Below, piece by piece: positions 27,369 through 36,915 of a DNA stretch of 50,133 bases; position 1 is the stretch's first letter, and the number at the start of each line of letters is the position of its first letter. Location of the stretch: assembly GCA_900314795.1 (NCBI GenBank), contig OMWP01000012.1, positions 1-50,133 on the forward strand, given 5' to 3'. Made by a program: the position numbers and the translations under genes. The DNA is from an uncultured Eubacteriales bacterium (GTDB taxonomy: Bacteria > Bacillota > Clostridia > Oscillospirales > Acutalibacteraceae). The notes beneath the pieces were generated by a model. That model made no database searches, had not been told where the DNA came from, and was given only the letters and a program-made list of their open reading frames with translations.

Positions 27369-27641
27369 ATGAGTAGAAGTACGAAAAAAGGACCTTTTGT
27401 TCAGCCGGTGCTGCTCAAAAGAGTTCAGGAAATGAACGAAAAGGGCGAGAAGAGAATTCTGAAGACTTGGTCCAGAAGCTCGACAATCTTCCCTGAATTT
27501 GTAGGTCACACATTTGCTGTTCATGACGGCAGAAAGCATGTTCCGGTATATGTCACCGAGGATATGGTAGGTCACAAGCTGGGCGAATTCGCTCCGACCC
27601 GTACCTTCCGCGGTCACGCCGGTTCCAAGACAAGTAAGTAA
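27369..27641 (+). CDS. rpsS: 30S ribosomal protein S19
   Basis: 90 residues. [11 protein letters not shown] at the start and the [20 protein letters not shown] and [14 protein letters not shown] segments are diagnostic. Binds 16S rRNA in the head near the A-site finger and forms a complex with S13. AAGGAAGG is the ribosome binding site. Usual position between L2 and L22. Confidence 0.97.
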   Translation: MSRSTKKGPFVQPVLLKRVQEMNEKGEKRILKTWSRSSTIFPEFVGHTFAVHDGRKHVPVYVTEDMVGHKLGEFAPTRTFRGHAGSKTSK

Positions 27642-27661
27642 GGCAAAGGAGAGTACAGAGA

Positions 27662-27997
27662 ATGGAAAGTAAGGCATATTTAAATTATGTCCGTATCTCA
27701 CCTCGCAAGGTTTCCGTTGTACTGAACCTCATCAGAGGTAAGGACGCAAAGCTCGCGAAGGCTATTCTTGAGCAGACTCCCAAGGCCGCTTGCGAGCCGC
27801 TCTTAAAGCTGCTCAAGTCCGCCGTAGCAAATGCTGAGAATAACCACGATATGGATGTGGCAAGTCTTTATGTAGCCGAGTGCTATGTAAACCAGGGCCC
27901 CACACTCAAGCGTATCCGTCCCCGTGCACAGGGCAGAGCCTTCCGTATTGATAAGAAGACCTCGCACATCACCCTGGTGCTCAAGGAAAGAGAATAA
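27662..27997 (+). CDS. rplV: 50S ribosomal protein L22
   Basis: 111 residues. [18 protein letters not shown] near residue 10 and the C-terminal [18 protein letters not shown] hairpin, which reaches into the exit tunnel, are present. AAAGGAG upstream of the ATG. It is 12 bp before rpsC with GGAGGT between, the normal order. Confidence 0.97.
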   Translation: MESKAYLNYVRISPRKVSVVLNLIRGKDAKLAKAILEQTPKAACEPLLKLLKSAVANAENNHDMDVASLYVAECYVNQGPTLKRIRPRAQGRAFRIDKKTSHITLVLKERE

Positions 27998-28009
27998 GGA
28001 GGTAGAGTT

Positions 28010-28750
28010 ATGGGCCAGAAAGTTAATCCGCACGGTTTACGTGTAGGTATCATCAAAGATTGGGATTCCCGTTGGTTTGCTGATAAGAAGCACTTCGGCG
28101 ATACACTGGTTGAGGACTATCACCTCCGCCGTGATCTGAAGAAGCAGCTCGCAGCAGCAGGTGTTCCCAAGATCGAAATCGAGAGAGACGGCAAGAAGAT
28201 CCGTATTCACATCCACTGCGCGAAGCCCGGTATGATCATCGGTAAGGGCGGCTCGGAGATCGAGAAGCTCCGCGCTCAGTGTGAGAAGAAGCTCGGCAAA
28301 CCCGTCGCTATCAATATCATCGAAGTCAAGAACCCCGACCTCAACGCACAGCTCGTCGCAGAGAGCATCGCTTCCCAGCTCGAGAGAAGAATTTCCTTCC
28401 GTCGTGCGATGAAGCAGTCCATCGGCAGAGCAATGCGTCTGGGCGCTAAGGGTATCAAGACACAGTGCTCCGGTCGTCTGGGCGGCGCTGAGATCGCACG
28501 AAGTGAGCAGTACCATGAGGGTACTATCCCGCTGCAGACCCTGCGTGCCGACATCGACTACGGTTTTGCCGAGGCGAACACCACCTACGGTAAGATCGGC
28601 GTCAAGGTTTGGCTGTATCGCGGTGAGGTCCTCAGAGACAATGCCGGCAGCCAGCAGCGCAGAGAAAGACGCGAGAGACGCGGGGACAGACGCGACAACC
28701 GCGGCGACAGAAGACCCCGCAGAGATAATAGGGAAGGGGGCAGAAAATAA
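28010..28750 (+). CDS. rpsC: 30S ribosomal protein S3
   Basis: 246 residues. N-terminal [13 protein letters not shown], a KH domain with [15 protein letters not shown] (near 72), and the C-terminal domain with [12 protein letters not shown] are present. Residues from about 215 to the end form an Arg-rich, low-complexity tail of [12 protein letters not shown] repeats. Tails of this kind vary among Clostridia and probably contact mRNA or rRNA (inference). The stop codon overlaps the rplP start by one base. Confidence 0.96.
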   Translation: MGQKVNPHGLRVGIIKDWDSRWFADKKHFGDTLVEDYHLRRDLKKQLAAAGVPKIEIERDGKKIRIHIHCAKPGMIIGKGGSEIEKLRAQCEKKLGKPVAINIIEVKNPDLNAQLVAESIASQLERRISFRRAMKQSIGRAMRLGAKGIKTQCSGRLGGAEIARSEQYHEGTIPLQTLRADIDYGFAEANTTYGKIGVKVWLYRGEVLRDNAGSQQRRERRERRGDRRDNRGDRRPRRDNREGGRK

Positions 28751-29166
28751 TGCTGATGCCTAAGCGTGTGAAGTACAGAAGAGTTCACAGAGGCAGAATG
28801 ACAGGCCGCGCCTACAGAGGTAACAAGGTCACCTACGGTGAGTACGGTCTCCAGGCATTAGAGCCTGCATGGATTACTTCCAACCAGATCGAGGCAGCCC
28901 GTGTCGCTATGACCCGTTACTGCAAGAGATTCGGTAAAGTTTGGATCAAGATTTTCCCCGATAAGCCGGTTACAGCGAAGCCCGCTGAGACCCGAATGGG
29001 TTCCGGTAAGGGTTCACCCGAGTATTGGGTAGCTGTCGTCAAGCCCGACAGAGTAATGTTCGAGATCGCCGGTGTTCCGGAGGAGACAGCAAGAGAGGCG
29101 ATGCGCTTAGCGGCTGCCAAGCTGCCGATCAAGTGCAAGTTCATTAAGAAGGAAGAGGAGGTTTAA
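28750..29166 (+). CDS. rplP: 50S ribosomal protein L16
   Basis: 138 residues. [17 protein letters not shown] is the standard N-terminus and supports ATG 28750 rather than the second ATG at 28756. [22 protein letters not shown] lies in the middle. L16 helps place the A-site tRNA near the peptidyl-transferase centre. TAATG overlap with rpsC indicates coupled translation. Confidence 0.96.
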   Translation: MLMPKRVKYRRVHRGRMTGRAYRGNKVTYGEYGLQALEPAWITSNQIEAARVAMTRYCKRFGKVWIKIFPDKPVTAKPAETRMGSGKGSPEYWVAVVKPDRVMFEIAGVPEETAREAMRLAAAKLPIKCKFIKKEEEV

Positions 29167-29168
29167 GC

Positions 29169-29366
29169 ATGACTGCTAAGGAATTAAGAGATTTAACCCC
29201 GAGCGAGCTTGAGCTTAAACTGAAGGAGCTCAAGGAGGAGCTCTTCAATCTTCGCTTCCAGCTTGCTATCAACCAGCTCGAGAACCCGATGCGTATTACT
29301 GCGGTCAAGAGAGATATCGCGCGCGTTTCTACCGTTATGCGTGAGCTCGCTGACCGGGAAGCATAA
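29169..29366 (+). CDS. rpmC: 50S ribosomal protein L29
   Basis: 65 residues, helical. [20 protein letters not shown] and [15 protein letters not shown] are L29 signatures. It lies near the tunnel exit beside L23. Only 2 bp follow the rplP stop, with GAGGAGG inside the rplP end as ribosome binding site. Confidence 0.95.
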   Translation: MTAKELRDLTPSELELKLKELKEELFNLRFQLAINQLENPMRITAVKRDIARVSTVMRELADREA

Positions 29367-29377
29367 GGAGGTAAACC

Positions 29378-29635
29378 ATGAGCGATAGAAATATGAGAAA
29401 GACTCTCATCGGTCGCGTTGCTTCCGATAAGATGGATAAGACCATCGTCGTAGCGATCGAGGACAGCGTAAAGCACAAGCTTTACAACAAGGTTATCAAG
29501 CGCACCATCCGCGTCAAGGCTCACGATGAAAAGAATGAGGCTCATGCAGGTGACCGCGTTAAGATCATGGAGACTCGTCCCCTGTCTAAGGACAAGAGAT
29601 GGAGACTCGTTGAGATCGTCGAAAAAGCGAAATAA
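29378..29635 (+). CDS. rpsQ: 30S ribosomal protein S17
   Basis: 85 residues, OB fold. [20 protein letters not shown] at the start and [20 protein letters not shown] at the end are typical. A primary 16S rRNA binder in the body. AAGGAGG precedes ATG 29378. Confidence 0.96.
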   Translation: MSDRNMRKTLIGRVASDKMDKTIVVAIEDSVKHKLYNKVIKRTIRVKAHDEKNEAHAGDRVKIMETRPLSKDKRWRLVEIVEKAK

Positions 29636-29657
29636 GTTCTTGAGAGGAGATTAACAC

Positions 29658-30026
29658 ATGATTCAACAGCAAACTTATCTCAAGGTCGCCGACAACACCG
29701 GTGCAAAAGAACTTATGTGCATTCGTGTACTCGGCGGTACCAGGAGAAGATATGCCAACATCGGCGACGTTATCGTTGCTTCTGTTAAGAAGGCTGCGCC
29801 CGGCGGCGTAGTAAAGAAGGGTGATGTCGTTCGCGCGGTAGTCGTTCGTTCCGCTAAGGGCGTTCGCCGCGAGGACGGTACCTACATCCGCTTTGACGAG
29901 AATGCAGCCGTTATCATCAAGGAAGATAAGAACCCGCGCGGTACTCGTATCTTCGGACCGGTAGCAAGAGAGCTTCGTGACAAGGATTACATGAAGATCC
30001 TCTCCCTCGCTCCGGAAGTACTTTAA
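29658..30026 (+). CDS. rplN: 50S ribosomal protein L14
   Basis: 122 residues, the family's standard length. [20 protein letters not shown] and the [18 protein letters not shown] plus [13 protein letters not shown] segments identify it. Forms part of the subunit interface with L19. GAGAGGAG upstream. Confidence 0.97.
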   Translation: MIQQQTYLKVADNTGAKELMCIRVLGGTRRRYANIGDVIVASVKKAAPGGVVKKGDVVRAVVVRSAKGVRREDGTYIRFDENAAVIIKEDKNPRGTRIFGPVARELRDKDYMKILSLAPEVL

Positions 30027-30040
30027 TGGAGGTGTCATAA

Positions 30041-30358
30041 ATGAATAAAGTTCATGTTAAAACCGGTGACACCGTAGTAGTTTTGAGCGGTAAAGACAAG
30101 GGCAAGAAGGGCAAGGTGCTCGCGGTATCTCCCAAAGAGGGTAAGGTTATCGTAGAGAAGATCAATATCGTCTCTAAGCACATCAAGCCCCGCCGTATGG
30201 GCGAGCCCGGCGGCATCATCAAGGCTGAGGGCGCTATGTACGCATCCAAGGTCCAGATCGTTTGCCCCCGCTGCAAGAAGCCGACCCGCGTAGGCCACAA
30301 GCTCTACGAGGACGGCACCAAGAGCCGTATCTGCGTTAAGTGCGGCGAAGCACTGTAA
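30041..30358 (+). CDS. rplX: 50S ribosomal protein L24
   Basis: 105 residues with a KOW motif near the N-terminus ([20 protein letters not shown]). A late CPRC...CVKC pair (residues 77-80 and about 99-102) could bind zinc, a feature of some but not all L24 proteins. An assembly initiator of the large subunit. GGAGGTG precedes the ATG. Confidence 0.96.
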   Translation: MNKVHVKTGDTVVVLSGKDKGKKGKVLAVSPKEGKVIVEKINIVSKHIKPRRMGEPGGIIKAEGAMYASKVQIVCPRCKKPTRVGHKLYEDGTKSRICVKCGEAL

Positions 30359-30372
30359 GGAGGACTGAAGAA

Positions 30373-30912
30373 ATGGCAAGACTGAAAAAGTTTTATGCTG
30401 AGGAAGTTGCACCTGCTCTGATGAAGAAGTTCTCTTACAAGAGTGTGATGCAGATCCCGAAGCTCGACAAGATCGTAGTAAACGTAGGCGCAGGCGAGGT
30501 CAAGGACAACGCGAAGGCGATGGACGCCATCCTCTCCGATCTGGCTCAGATCACGGGTCAGAAGGCGCATATCTGCAAGGCGAGAAAGTCCGTTGCGAAC
30601 TTCAAGCTGCGTGAAGGTATGCCCATCGGCGCCAAGGTCACCCTCAGAGGCGAGCGTATGTATGAGTTTCTCGACAGACTCTTCAACATCGCGCTGCCCA
30701 GAGTTCGTGACTTCCGCGGTATCAACCCCAACTCCTTTGACGGCAGAGGCAACTATGCCCTGGGTCTGAAGGAACAGCTGATCTTCCCGGAGATCGACTA
30801 CGATAAGATCGACAAGGTTCGCGGTATGGATATCGTTTTCGTTACCACCGCGCAGAATGATGAAGAAGCACGCGAGCTGCTCTCTCTGATGGGCGCTCCG
30901 TTCGAGAAGTAA
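30373..30912 (+). CDS. rplE: 50S ribosomal protein L5
   Basis: 179 residues. Starts [20 protein letters not shown], with [12 protein letters not shown], and the [13 protein letters not shown]-like and [20 protein letters not shown] segments. Binds 5S rRNA and contacts P-site tRNA. ATG 30373 follows AAGGAGGACTG. An in-frame start at 30340 lies inside rplX and is rejected. Confidence 0.96.
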   Translation: MARLKKFYAEEVAPALMKKFSYKSVMQIPKLDKIVVNVGAGEVKDNAKAMDAILSDLAQITGQKAHICKARKSVANFKLREGMPIGAKVTLRGERMYEFLDRLFNIALPRVRDFRGINPNSFDGRGNYALGLKEQLIFPEIDYDKIDKVRGMDIVFVTTAQNDEEARELLSLMGAPFEK

Positions 30913-30924
30913 GGAGGGATTGTT

Positions 30925-31110
30925 GTGGCAAAGACTGCTATGAAAAATAAGCAGAAGAGAAAACAGAAGTTCTCTACTCGCGAATATTCACGTTGTAAGA
31001 TATGCGGTAGACCACACGCCTACCTTCGTAAGTTTGGCGTATGCCGTATTTGTTTCCGTGAGCTCGCTTACAAGGGCGAGATCCCGGGCGTAAAGAAAGC
31101 AAGCTGGTAA
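30925..31110 (+). CDS. rpsZ: 30S ribosomal protein S14, zinc type
   Basis: 61 residues, the short C+ form with [10 protein letters not shown] and CRICFREL giving two CxxC zinc ligands. Begins with GTG after AAGGAGGG. Short zinc S14 is typical of Firmicutes; a zinc-free paralogue, if any, is not in the window. Confidence 0.96.
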   Translation: MAKTAMKNKQKRKQKFSTREYSRCKICGRPHAYLRKFGVCRICFRELAYKGEIPGVKKASW

Positions 31111-31128
31111 GCAGGGAGGATTTAAGTT

Positions 31129-31527
31129 ATGCAAATTACTGATACTATCGCTGATTTACTGACACGAATCCGTAATGCTAATTCAGCGAAGCACGACACT
31201 GTTCAGATCCCCGCGTCCAACATGAAGAAGGCTATCTGCCAGATCCTGGTTGACGAGGGTTATATCAAGAGTTTCTCCGTTGAGGAGGACGGCAAGCAGG
31301 GCGTCATCACCGTGACCCTGAAGTATCTGGAGGGCAAACAGCCTGTCATCCAGGGTCTCAGACGTGTATCTAAGCCCGGCCTGCGTATTTACAGCAGCGT
31401 TGAGGATATGCCCAAGGTCATGAAGGGCCTGGGTATCGCCGTTATCTCGACCTCTAAGGGCGTGATGACCGATCGTGAAGCAAGAAAGCAGAACGTCGGC
31501 GGCGAGGTACTCGCGTTCATTTGGTAA
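31129..31527 (+). CDS. rpsH: 30S ribosomal protein S8
   Basis: 132 residues. [20 protein letters not shown] at the start and the C-terminal [19 protein letters not shown] are standard. Binds the central domain of 16S rRNA; in E. coli it represses the spc operon. GGGAGG upstream of ATG 31129. Confidence 0.97.
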   Translation: MQITDTIADLLTRIRNANSAKHDTVQIPASNMKKAICQILVDEGYIKSFSVEEDGKQGVITVTLKYLEGKQPVIQGLRRVSKPGLRIYSSVEDMPKVMKGLGIAVISTSKGVMTDREARKQNVGGEVLAFIW

Positions 31528-31542
31528 GAAGGAGGTGCGATC

Positions 31543-32082
31543 ATGTCTCGAATTGGAAGAAAACCTATAAATATTCCCGCCGGTGTCGAAGCAAAATTCG
31601 AAAACGGTGTTATCACAGTCAAGGGTCCCAAGGGTACTTTGACCCAGAAGATCCATCCTAACATGGCTGTAGAAATCAATGGGGCAGTCATCGAGGTAAA
31701 GCGTCCGGACGATGAGAAGCTCAACCGCTCTCTGCACGGCCTTACCCGTACCATTATCCACAACATGATCATCGGTGTTACCGAGGGCTACAAGAAGGAG
31801 CTCGAGGTCAACGGCGTCGGCTACCGTGTTCAGAAGCAGGGCAAGAAGCTCGTCATGAACATCGGCTACAGCCACCAGGTCATCATGGAGGATACCGAGG
31901 ACATCACTATCGAGGTTCCCGGCCCCAACAACATCATCATCCACGGCATTGATAAGCAAAAGGTAGGTCAGTTTGCTGCCGAGGTTAGAGAGAAACGTCC
32001 GCCGGAGCCTTATAAGGGTAAGGGCATCAAGTATGCCGGTGAGTATATCCGCCGTAAGGAAGGCAAGGCCGGTAAGGCTTAA
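31543..32082 (+). CDS. rplF: 50S ribosomal protein L6
   Basis: 179 residues in two repeated domains. MSRIGRKPINIPAGVE opens the protein and KGKGIKYAGEYIRRKEGK closes it, the common L6 ending. Lies at the base of the L7/L12 stalk near elongation-factor sites. AAGGAGGTGCGATC is a near-perfect ribosome binding site. Confidence 0.97.
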   Translation: MSRIGRKPINIPAGVEAKFENGVITVKGPKGTLTQKIHPNMAVEINGAVIEVKRPDDEKLNRSLHGLTRTIIHNMIIGVTEGYKKELEVNGVGYRVQKQGKKLVMNIGYSHQVIMEDTEDITIEVPGPNNIIIHGIDKQKVGQFAAEVREKRPPEPYKGKGIKYAGEYIRRKEGKAGKA

Positions 32083-32103
32083 TCAAAGGAGTGAAATAAA
32101 CAA

Positions 32104-32460
32104 ATGGTAAGTAGACCTGATTCGAAAGCTGCTCGTGTCAAAAGACATAAAAGAGTACGCGGTAAGTTAAGCGGCACAGCCGAGTGTCCCCGCCTTTGTG
32201 TGTTCCGCTCCACCAACAACATCTATGCTCAGATCATCGATGACGTAAAGGGCGTTACCCTGTGCAGCGCTTCTTCTCTCGATAAGACCATAGAGGGCGG
32301 CGGCAACAAAGAGGCAGCCAAGGCTGTCGGCAAGCTCATCGCCGAGCGCGCAAAAGACAAGAACATCACCGATGTCGTTTTTGACAGAGGCGGTAACATT
32401 TATCACGGCCGTGTACAAGCGTTGGCCGAAGGCGCCCGTGAGGGCGGCCTCAATTTCTAA
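32104..32460 (+). CDS. rplR: 50S ribosomal protein L18
   Basis: 118 residues. [20 protein letters not shown]-like N-terminal region followed by the C-terminal [20 protein letters not shown]. Binds 5S rRNA with L5. AAAGGAGTG upstream. The start ATG agrees with usual family length. Confidence 0.96.
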   Translation: MVSRPDSKAARVKRHKRVRGKLSGTAECPRLCVFRSTNNIYAQIIDDVKGVTLCSASSLDKTIEGGGNKEAAKAVGKLIAERAKDKNITDVVFDRGGNIYHGRVQALAEGAREGGLNF

Positions 32461-32478
32461 GGATTGGAGGAAACAACT

Positions 32479-32979
32479 TTGGCTAATATTATTGACGCAT
32501 CAACACTGGAGCTGACCGAACGCGTTGTCGCGATCAACCGTGTCAGTAAGACCGTAAAGGGCGGCCGTGTCATGAAATTCGCGGCGCTGGTCGTCGTCGG
32601 CGACGGCAACGGCATCGTAGGCTTCGGTATCGGCAAGGCCGGTGAAGTTCCGGACGCGATCCGCAAGGGAATCGAGGACGCTAAAAAGCACCTGATGACC
32701 GTATCCCTCAAGGGCACGACCATCCCTCATGAGATCATTGGCGCTTATGGCGCGGGCAGAGTTCTGATGAAGCCTGCCGCACCCGGTACCGGTGTTATCG
32801 CGGGCGGTCCCGTCCGTGCCGTTGTCGAGGCAGTCGGCATCAAGGACATCCGTACAAAGGCTCTCCGCTCCAACAACCCCTGTAACGTCGTTAGGGCGAC
32901 TCTGCAGGGTCTGGGCGCTCTGCGTACCGCAGAAGAGGTTGCCCGTGTACGCGGCAAGTCCGTAAAAGAGATTCTGTAA
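32479..32979 (+). CDS. rpsE: 30S ribosomal protein S5
   Basis: 166 residues from TTG 32479. GGAGG at 32466-32470 lies 8 nt before this TTG; an earlier TTG at 32464 overlaps the ribosome binding site itself, so it cannot be the start. [17 protein letters not shown] and the [19 protein letters not shown] segments are S5 signatures. Works in decoding accuracy and helicase activity at the mRNA entry. Confidence 0.95.
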   Translation: MANIIDASTLELTERVVAINRVSKTVKGGRVMKFAALVVVGDGNGIVGFGIGKAGEVPDAIRKGIEDAKKHLMTVSLKGTTIPHEIIGAYGAGRVLMKPAAPGTGVIAGGPVRAVVEAVGIKDIRTKALRSNNPCNVVRATLQGLGALRTAEEVARVRGKSVKEIL

Positions 32980-32991
32980 GGAGGCGGCAAG

Positions 32992-33162
32992 ATGAAAGTT
33001 AAATTGGTTAAGAGCCTGATCGGCTCCAAGAAGGATCAGATTGCTACCGCTTATTCTCTGGGTCTGAAGAAGATCGGTGACGTCACCGAGCAGCCCGACA
33101 ACGCGGCTACCAGAGGTAAGGTACAGAAGATCGTACACCTCGTAGCAGTGGAAGAAGACTAA
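32992..33162 (+). CDS. rpmD: 50S ribosomal protein L30
   Basis: 56 residues, MKVKLVKSLIGSKKDQIATA at the start, then SLGLKKIGDV and the C-terminal KIVHLVAVEED. The short two-helix, three-strand L30 is present in its usual position between S5 and L15. AAGGAGGCGG precedes the ATG, and GGAGGTGCGAT for rplO follows the stop. Confidence 0.95.
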   Translation: MKVKLVKSLIGSKKDQIATAYSLGLKKIGDVTEQPDNAATRGKVQKIVHLVAVEED

Positions 33163-33175
33163 GGAGGTGCGATAG

Positions 33176-33616
33176 ATGAAACTTTATGAATTATCCCCCG
33201 CAGAGGGTTCCAAAAGACAGGCAAAGAGAATCGGCAGAGGTCACGGCTCCGGCTGGGGCAAGACCTCCGGCAAGGGCCACAAGGGTCAGAAGGCGAGATC
33301 CGGAAGCGGAATGCGCTTGGGCTTTGAAGGCGGTCAGATGCCGCTGCAGAGACGTCTCCCTAAGCGTGGCTTCAACAACATCTTCAGAAAGAATGTTGTT
33401 GCTATCAATGTCGGCACCCTCAACAAGTTTGAGGACGGCGCTGTTGTAGATATCGCTGCGCTTACCGAGAAGGGTATTGTCAAGAATTCCTTTGACGGCG
33501 TAAAGATTCTTTCCAACGGCACAATCACTAAAAAGCTCACAGTCAAAGCGAACGCGTTCTCTAAGGGCGCTGTGGCTAAGATCGAGGCTGCCGGCGGAAA
33601 GACTGAGGTGATCTAA
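33176..33616 (+). CDS. rplO: 50S ribosomal protein L15
   Basis: 146 residues. Gly/Arg/Lys-rich N-terminus with [20 protein letters not shown] and [17 protein letters not shown], then a globular C-terminal domain. A late assembly protein of the large subunit. The secY start directly abuts its stop codon. Confidence 0.97.
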   Translation: MKLYELSPAEGSKRQAKRIGRGHGSGWGKTSGKGHKGQKARSGSGMRLGFEGGQMPLQRRLPKRGFNNIFRKNVVAINVGTLNKFEDGAVVDIAALTEKGIVKNSFDGVKILSNGTITKKLTVKANAFSKGAVAKIEAAGGKTEVI

Positions 33617-34978
33617 TTGTTACAAACAATTAAGAATGCCTGGTCCATCCCGGATCTGCGCAAAAAAATTCTCTTTACACTTTTAATCATTGTTATTTTC
33701 AGAATCGGTTCCGTTATTCCGGTTCCGTTCCTGAACATGGACGCGCTTGCTCATGTAATGAACAACGCCCAGGGCGCAGGCGTAGACGACACACTGGTCG
33801 GCTATCTGAACACCCTCTCCGGCGGCGCGTTCTCTAACGCGACCATCTTCGCGATGGGTATCACTCCCTACATCAACAGCTCCATTATCATGCAGCTGCT
33901 GTGTGTAGCGATCCCGCCCCTCGAGCGCCTCTCCAAGGAAGGTGAAGAGGGCAGAAAGAAGATCGCCGCTATCACCAGATACGTTACTGTCGGCTTAGGT
34001 CTGATTCAGGGTACCGCGTATTACTTCTTCCTGAAGAATACCTACGATACTCAGGCTCCCGCGAGCGGAGACTGGACCCCCACCAACCTGCCGTTGGCAA
34101 AGTATACATCGGGCTTCTCGATGTGGTTTGCCGCGATCGTCATCATCCTCGCATTCACCGCAGGTACTGCGCTGATCATGTGGCTGGGTGAGCAGATCAA
34201 CAAGAACGGTATCGGTAACGGTATCTCTATCCTGCTGTTCGCGGGTATCGTCGCAAGACTGCCTTACACCGTCAACCTTCTGGGCGAGTACTGGAAGCTC
34301 GGCGCGCAGGGCAGCACCCAGTTCTATGTACTGGTTCCTCTGTTTGTTGTACTGTTCCTTGCTGTTATCTGGTTCATCACCTTTATGCAGGACGCAGAGA
34401 GACGTATCCCGATCCAGTATGCGAAGCGTGTTGTAGGCCGTAAGATGTACGGCGGTCAGTCCACCCACCTGCCGATCAAGGTAACGCTGGGCGGCGTTAT
34501 GCCGATCATCTTCGCGTCCTCCATCCTTTCGATCCCCAGCACCATCCAGATGTTTGTTCAGCCCAAGGAGGGCTTCTGGAAGAGCTTCCTCGACGCTTTC
34601 TCCACCCGCGGCTGGCTGTATGCAGTGCTGTACTTCGTTCTGATTCTGGCGTTCGCGTATTTCTACACCACGATCCAGTACAACCCGATCGAGATGGCGA
34701 ATAACCTCAAGCAGAACAACGGTACCATCCCCGGTATCCGTCCCGGCAGACCGACTGCCGACTTTATCGCTAAGATACTCTCAAGAATCACCCTCATCGG
34801 CGCGCTGTTCCTCTCCGTGATCGCGCTGCTGCCGATCCTGTACTCCGACATTACACAGATGTACGGCCTGTCTATGGGCGGTACCTCCGTCATCATTATC
34901 GTCGGCGTCGCTCTGGATACCGCAAAGCAGCTCGAGAGCCAGATGATGATGCGCCACTACAAGGGCTTCCTTGATTAA
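33617..34978 (+). CDS. secY: Protein translocase channel subunit SecY
   Basis: 453-residue integral membrane protein with about ten hydrophobic segments; forms the Sec channel for secreted and membrane proteins, including the lipoproteins and the surface protein in this window. FRIGSVIPVPFLN near 27, the GITPYINSSIIMQLL plug region and QNNGTIPGIRPGRPT near 370 are SecY signatures. Starts with TTG right after the rplO stop; GAGGTGATC at 33605-33613 serves as ribosome binding site. Confidence 0.96.
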   Translation: MLQTIKNAWSIPDLRKKILFTLLIIVIFRIGSVIPVPFLNMDALAHVMNNAQGAGVDDTLVGYLNTLSGGAFSNATIFAMGITPYINSSIIMQLLCVAIPPLERLSKEGEEGRKKIAAITRYVTVGLGLIQGTAYYFFLKNTYDTQAPASGDWTPTNLPLAKYTSGFSMWFAAIVIILAFTAGTALIMWLGEQINKNGIGNGISILLFAGIVARLPYTVNLLGEYWKLGAQGSTQFYVLVPLFVVLFLAVIWFITFMQDAERRIPIQYAKRVVGRKMYGGQSTHLPIKVTLGGVMPIIFASSILSIPSTIQMFVQPKEGFWKSFLDAFSTRGWLYAVLYFVLILAFAYFYTTIQYNPIEMANNLKQNNGTIPGIRPGRPTADFIAKILSRITLIGALFLSVIALLPILYSDITQMYGLSMGGTSVIIIVGVALDTAKQLESQMMMRHYKGFLD

Positions 34979-34999
34979 TCATCAAAAGGAGAATATCTT

Positions 35000-35632
35000 A
35001 TGAAACTTATCCTTTTAGGCGCTCCCGGTGCCGGCAAAGGCACCCAGGCAGCTGTTATCAGCGAGCGCTATCATATTCCCCAGATCAGCACGGGTAATAT
35101 CATCCGTGCCGCGCTGAAAAGCGGTACAGAGATGGGCTTGAAGGCGAAGTCCTTCATCGACGCGGGTCAGCTCGTTCCCGATGAGGTCGTGATCGGCATC
35201 ATCAGAGAGCGTCTCGCCGAGGATGACTGCAAAGACGGCTTCATCCTCGACGGCTTCCCCCGTACCATCCCTCAGGCCGAGGCTCTGGACGAAATGGACA
35301 TCGAGATCGACAAGGTGATCGACATTGAGGTCGCTGACGACGTGATCGTAAACCGTTTGTCCGGACGCCGCGTGTGCGAGAAATGCGGCAGACCCTATCA
35401 TACCGAGAGCTTAAAGCCCAAGGTAGAGGGTGTGTGCGATGATTGCGCAGGCGCCCTTATTCAGCGCAAGGACGACCATCCTGACACAGTCAAGTCCCGC
35501 CTTGACATCTATCACAAAGAGACCGAGCCTCTCAAGGATTACTATGAGAAGCAGGGGAAACTCTATGTGGTAGAGGGCGCGAACTCTGTCGAAGAGACCA
35601 CAAGATTAACATTTGAGGCACTCGAGGCATAA
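35000..35632 (+). CDS. adk: Adenylate kinase, zinc-LID type
   Basis: Interconverts AMP, ADP and ATP. 210 residues. P-loop GAPGAGKGTQA at residue 7, DGFPRTIPQAE near 84, and a LID domain with Cys pairs CEKCGRPYH and CDDC that bind zinc in Gram-positive enzymes. AAAAGGAG precedes ATG 35000. Usual place between secY and map. Confidence 0.97.
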   Translation: MKLILLGAPGAGKGTQAAVISERYHIPQISTGNIIRAALKSGTEMGLKAKSFIDAGQLVPDEVVIGIIRERLAEDDCKDGFILDGFPRTIPQAEALDEMDIEIDKVIDIEVADDVIVNRLSGRRVCEKCGRPYHTESLKPKVEGVCDDCAGALIQRKDDHPDTVKSRLDIYHKETEPLKDYYEKQGKLYVVEGANSVEETTRLTFEALEA

Positions 35633-35634
35633 GC

Positions 35635-36387
35635 ATGATTGTTGTCAAGACCGCACGTGAAATTCAGAAAATGCAGGACGCGTGCACACTGTCCGCGCGG
35701 GCGTTGAAGCTCGCCGGGGAGATGGTCGAACCGGGTGTGTCGACGTTAGAGATCGACACAGCAGTCCGCAAGTTTATCGAGGGTGAGGGAGGAATTCCCT
35801 CCACCCTCGGTTACGAGGGCTATCCGGCTTCTACCTGTATCTCCATTAACAGTGTGGTAGTCCATGGCATACCGAGCAAAAAGACGATCCTGCGTCAGGG
35901 CGATATCGTTTCCATCGATATCATGGCGGGAATGCACGGGTATCACGGCGACAACGCCTATACCTATCCCTGCGGTGATATCTCAAAGGAAGCGCAGGCG
36001 CTCCTCGACGCAACCAAGGAAAGTCTTTATGAGGGGATCAAAGCGGCGCAGGCAGGTAATCGCATCGGCGATATCGGCAGCGCTGTGCAGCGGTATGTCG
36101 AACCTCGTGGTTACGGGGTGGTACGGAATTTTACCGGCCACGGCGTAGGCACGAAACTGCATGAAGACCCCAGTGTACCGAACTATGGTACACCCGGACG
36201 AGGCCCTCGCCTCATTCCGGGCATGACGATCGCAATCGAACCGATGATAACGGCGGGTGATCACAAAACGAGGATCCTGTCCGACGGCTGGACAGCCGTG
36301 ACACAGGACGGCTCCCTCGCGGCGCACTTTGAACACACCGTGTGCATCACACCCGACGGTCCGCGCATCATGACCTTGCTCAAGTGA
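35635..36387 (+). CDS. map: Type I methionine aminopeptidase
   Basis: Removes N-terminal Met from new proteins. 250 residues. Metal ligands are visible in SIDIMAGMHGYHGDNAYTY (two Asp), FTGHGVGTKLHEDP (His), IAIEPMI (Glu) and the late EHTVCIT (Glu). It starts 2 bp after the adk stop without a clear GGAGG; AGGCACTCGAGGCA lies upstream, so translation is probably coupled to adk. Confidence 0.96.
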   Translation: MIVVKTAREIQKMQDACTLSARALKLAGEMVEPGVSTLEIDTAVRKFIEGEGGIPSTLGYEGYPASTCISINSVVVHGIPSKKTILRQGDIVSIDIMAGMHGYHGDNAYTYPCGDISKEAQALLDATKESLYEGIKAAQAGNRIGDIGSAVQRYVEPRGYGVVRNFTGHGVGTKLHEDPSVPNYGTPGRGPRLIPGMTIAIEPMITAGDHKTRILSDGWTAVTQDGSLAAHFEHTVCITPDGPRIMTLLK

Positions 36388-36394
36388 GGTCGGT

Positions 36395-36685
36395 ATGGAT
36401 ATCACAAAGGGCAGTGTTGTCATCGCTAAGGCAGGTCGCGACAAGGGCAAGGCTTTTGCGGTGATCGAGGTTCTGGGCGGCAGAGAGGTACTCATCGCCG
36501 ACGGCAGGCGCCGTCCGATCGAGCGCCCCAAGCGCAAGAACGTCATCCATCTGCAAGCAACCCGCACGACTGTCGATTGCATTACAACAAACCGACAATT
36601 ACGAAATGTTCTTCAAAATTGTAGGGTGGGGGCTTGCTCCCACCGCGGCGCCGAAGGCGTTGAAAACCGTATACAGGAGGCTTAA
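36395..36685 (+). CDS. KOW-domain RNA-binding protein with repeat-derived C-terminus
   Basis: 96 residues. MDITKGSVVIAKAGRDKGKA is a KOW motif of the L14e-like family found between map and infA in many Clostridia; it probably binds rRNA, but its role is not known. GRRRPIERPKRKNVIHLQ and TNRQLRNVL complete the conserved part. From residue 76 the reading frame runs into a GTAGGG-type palindromic repeat (36621-36650), so residues 76-86 and perhaps all of the tail are not native. Stop is 3 bp before infA. AGGTCGG upstream is a weak ribosome binding site overlapping the map end. Confidence 0.8.
   Translation: MDITKGSVVIAKAGRDKGKAFAVIEVLGGREVLIADGRRRPIERPKRKNVIHLQATRTTVDCITTNRQLRNVLQNCRVGACSHRGAEGVENRIQEA
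36621..36650 (+). repeat. GTAGGG-family repeat inside the KOW gene
   Basis: GTAGGGTGGGGGCTTGCTCC followed by CACCGCGGCG. GTGGGGGC pairs with GCTCCCAC (one G-U). Same plan as the copies at 26374 and 40572 but with changed bases that keep the stem paired. Lies within the open reading frame. Confidence 0.8.
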
Positions 36686-36688
36686 GTC

Positions 36689-36907
36689 ATGTCAAAACAG
36701 GATGTTATCGAGATAGAGGGTATCGTCACCGAGGCTCTGCCGAACGCGCAGTTCACCGTAGAGCTTCCCAACGGCCACAAGATTCTGGCTGTTATCTCAG
36801 GTAAGCTGAGAATGAACTTCATCCGCATCCTCCCGGGCGATAAGGTGACCGTAGAGATGTCGCCTTATGACCTGACCCGCGGCAGGATCACTTGGCGTAC
36901 AAAATAA
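36689..36907 (+). CDS. infA: Translation initiation factor IF-1
   Basis: 72 residues, exactly the usual size, OB fold. [20 protein letters not shown] and [13 protein letters not shown] are standard. Occupies the ribosomal A site at initiation. CAGGAGG upstream. It is followed by a 165-bp inverted-repeat element before rpmJ. Confidence 0.97.
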   Translation: MSKQDVIEIEGIVTEALPNAQFTVELPNGHKILAVISGKLRMNFIRILPGDKVTVEMSPYDLTRGRITWRTK

Positions 36908-36915
36908 ACGCCGCA

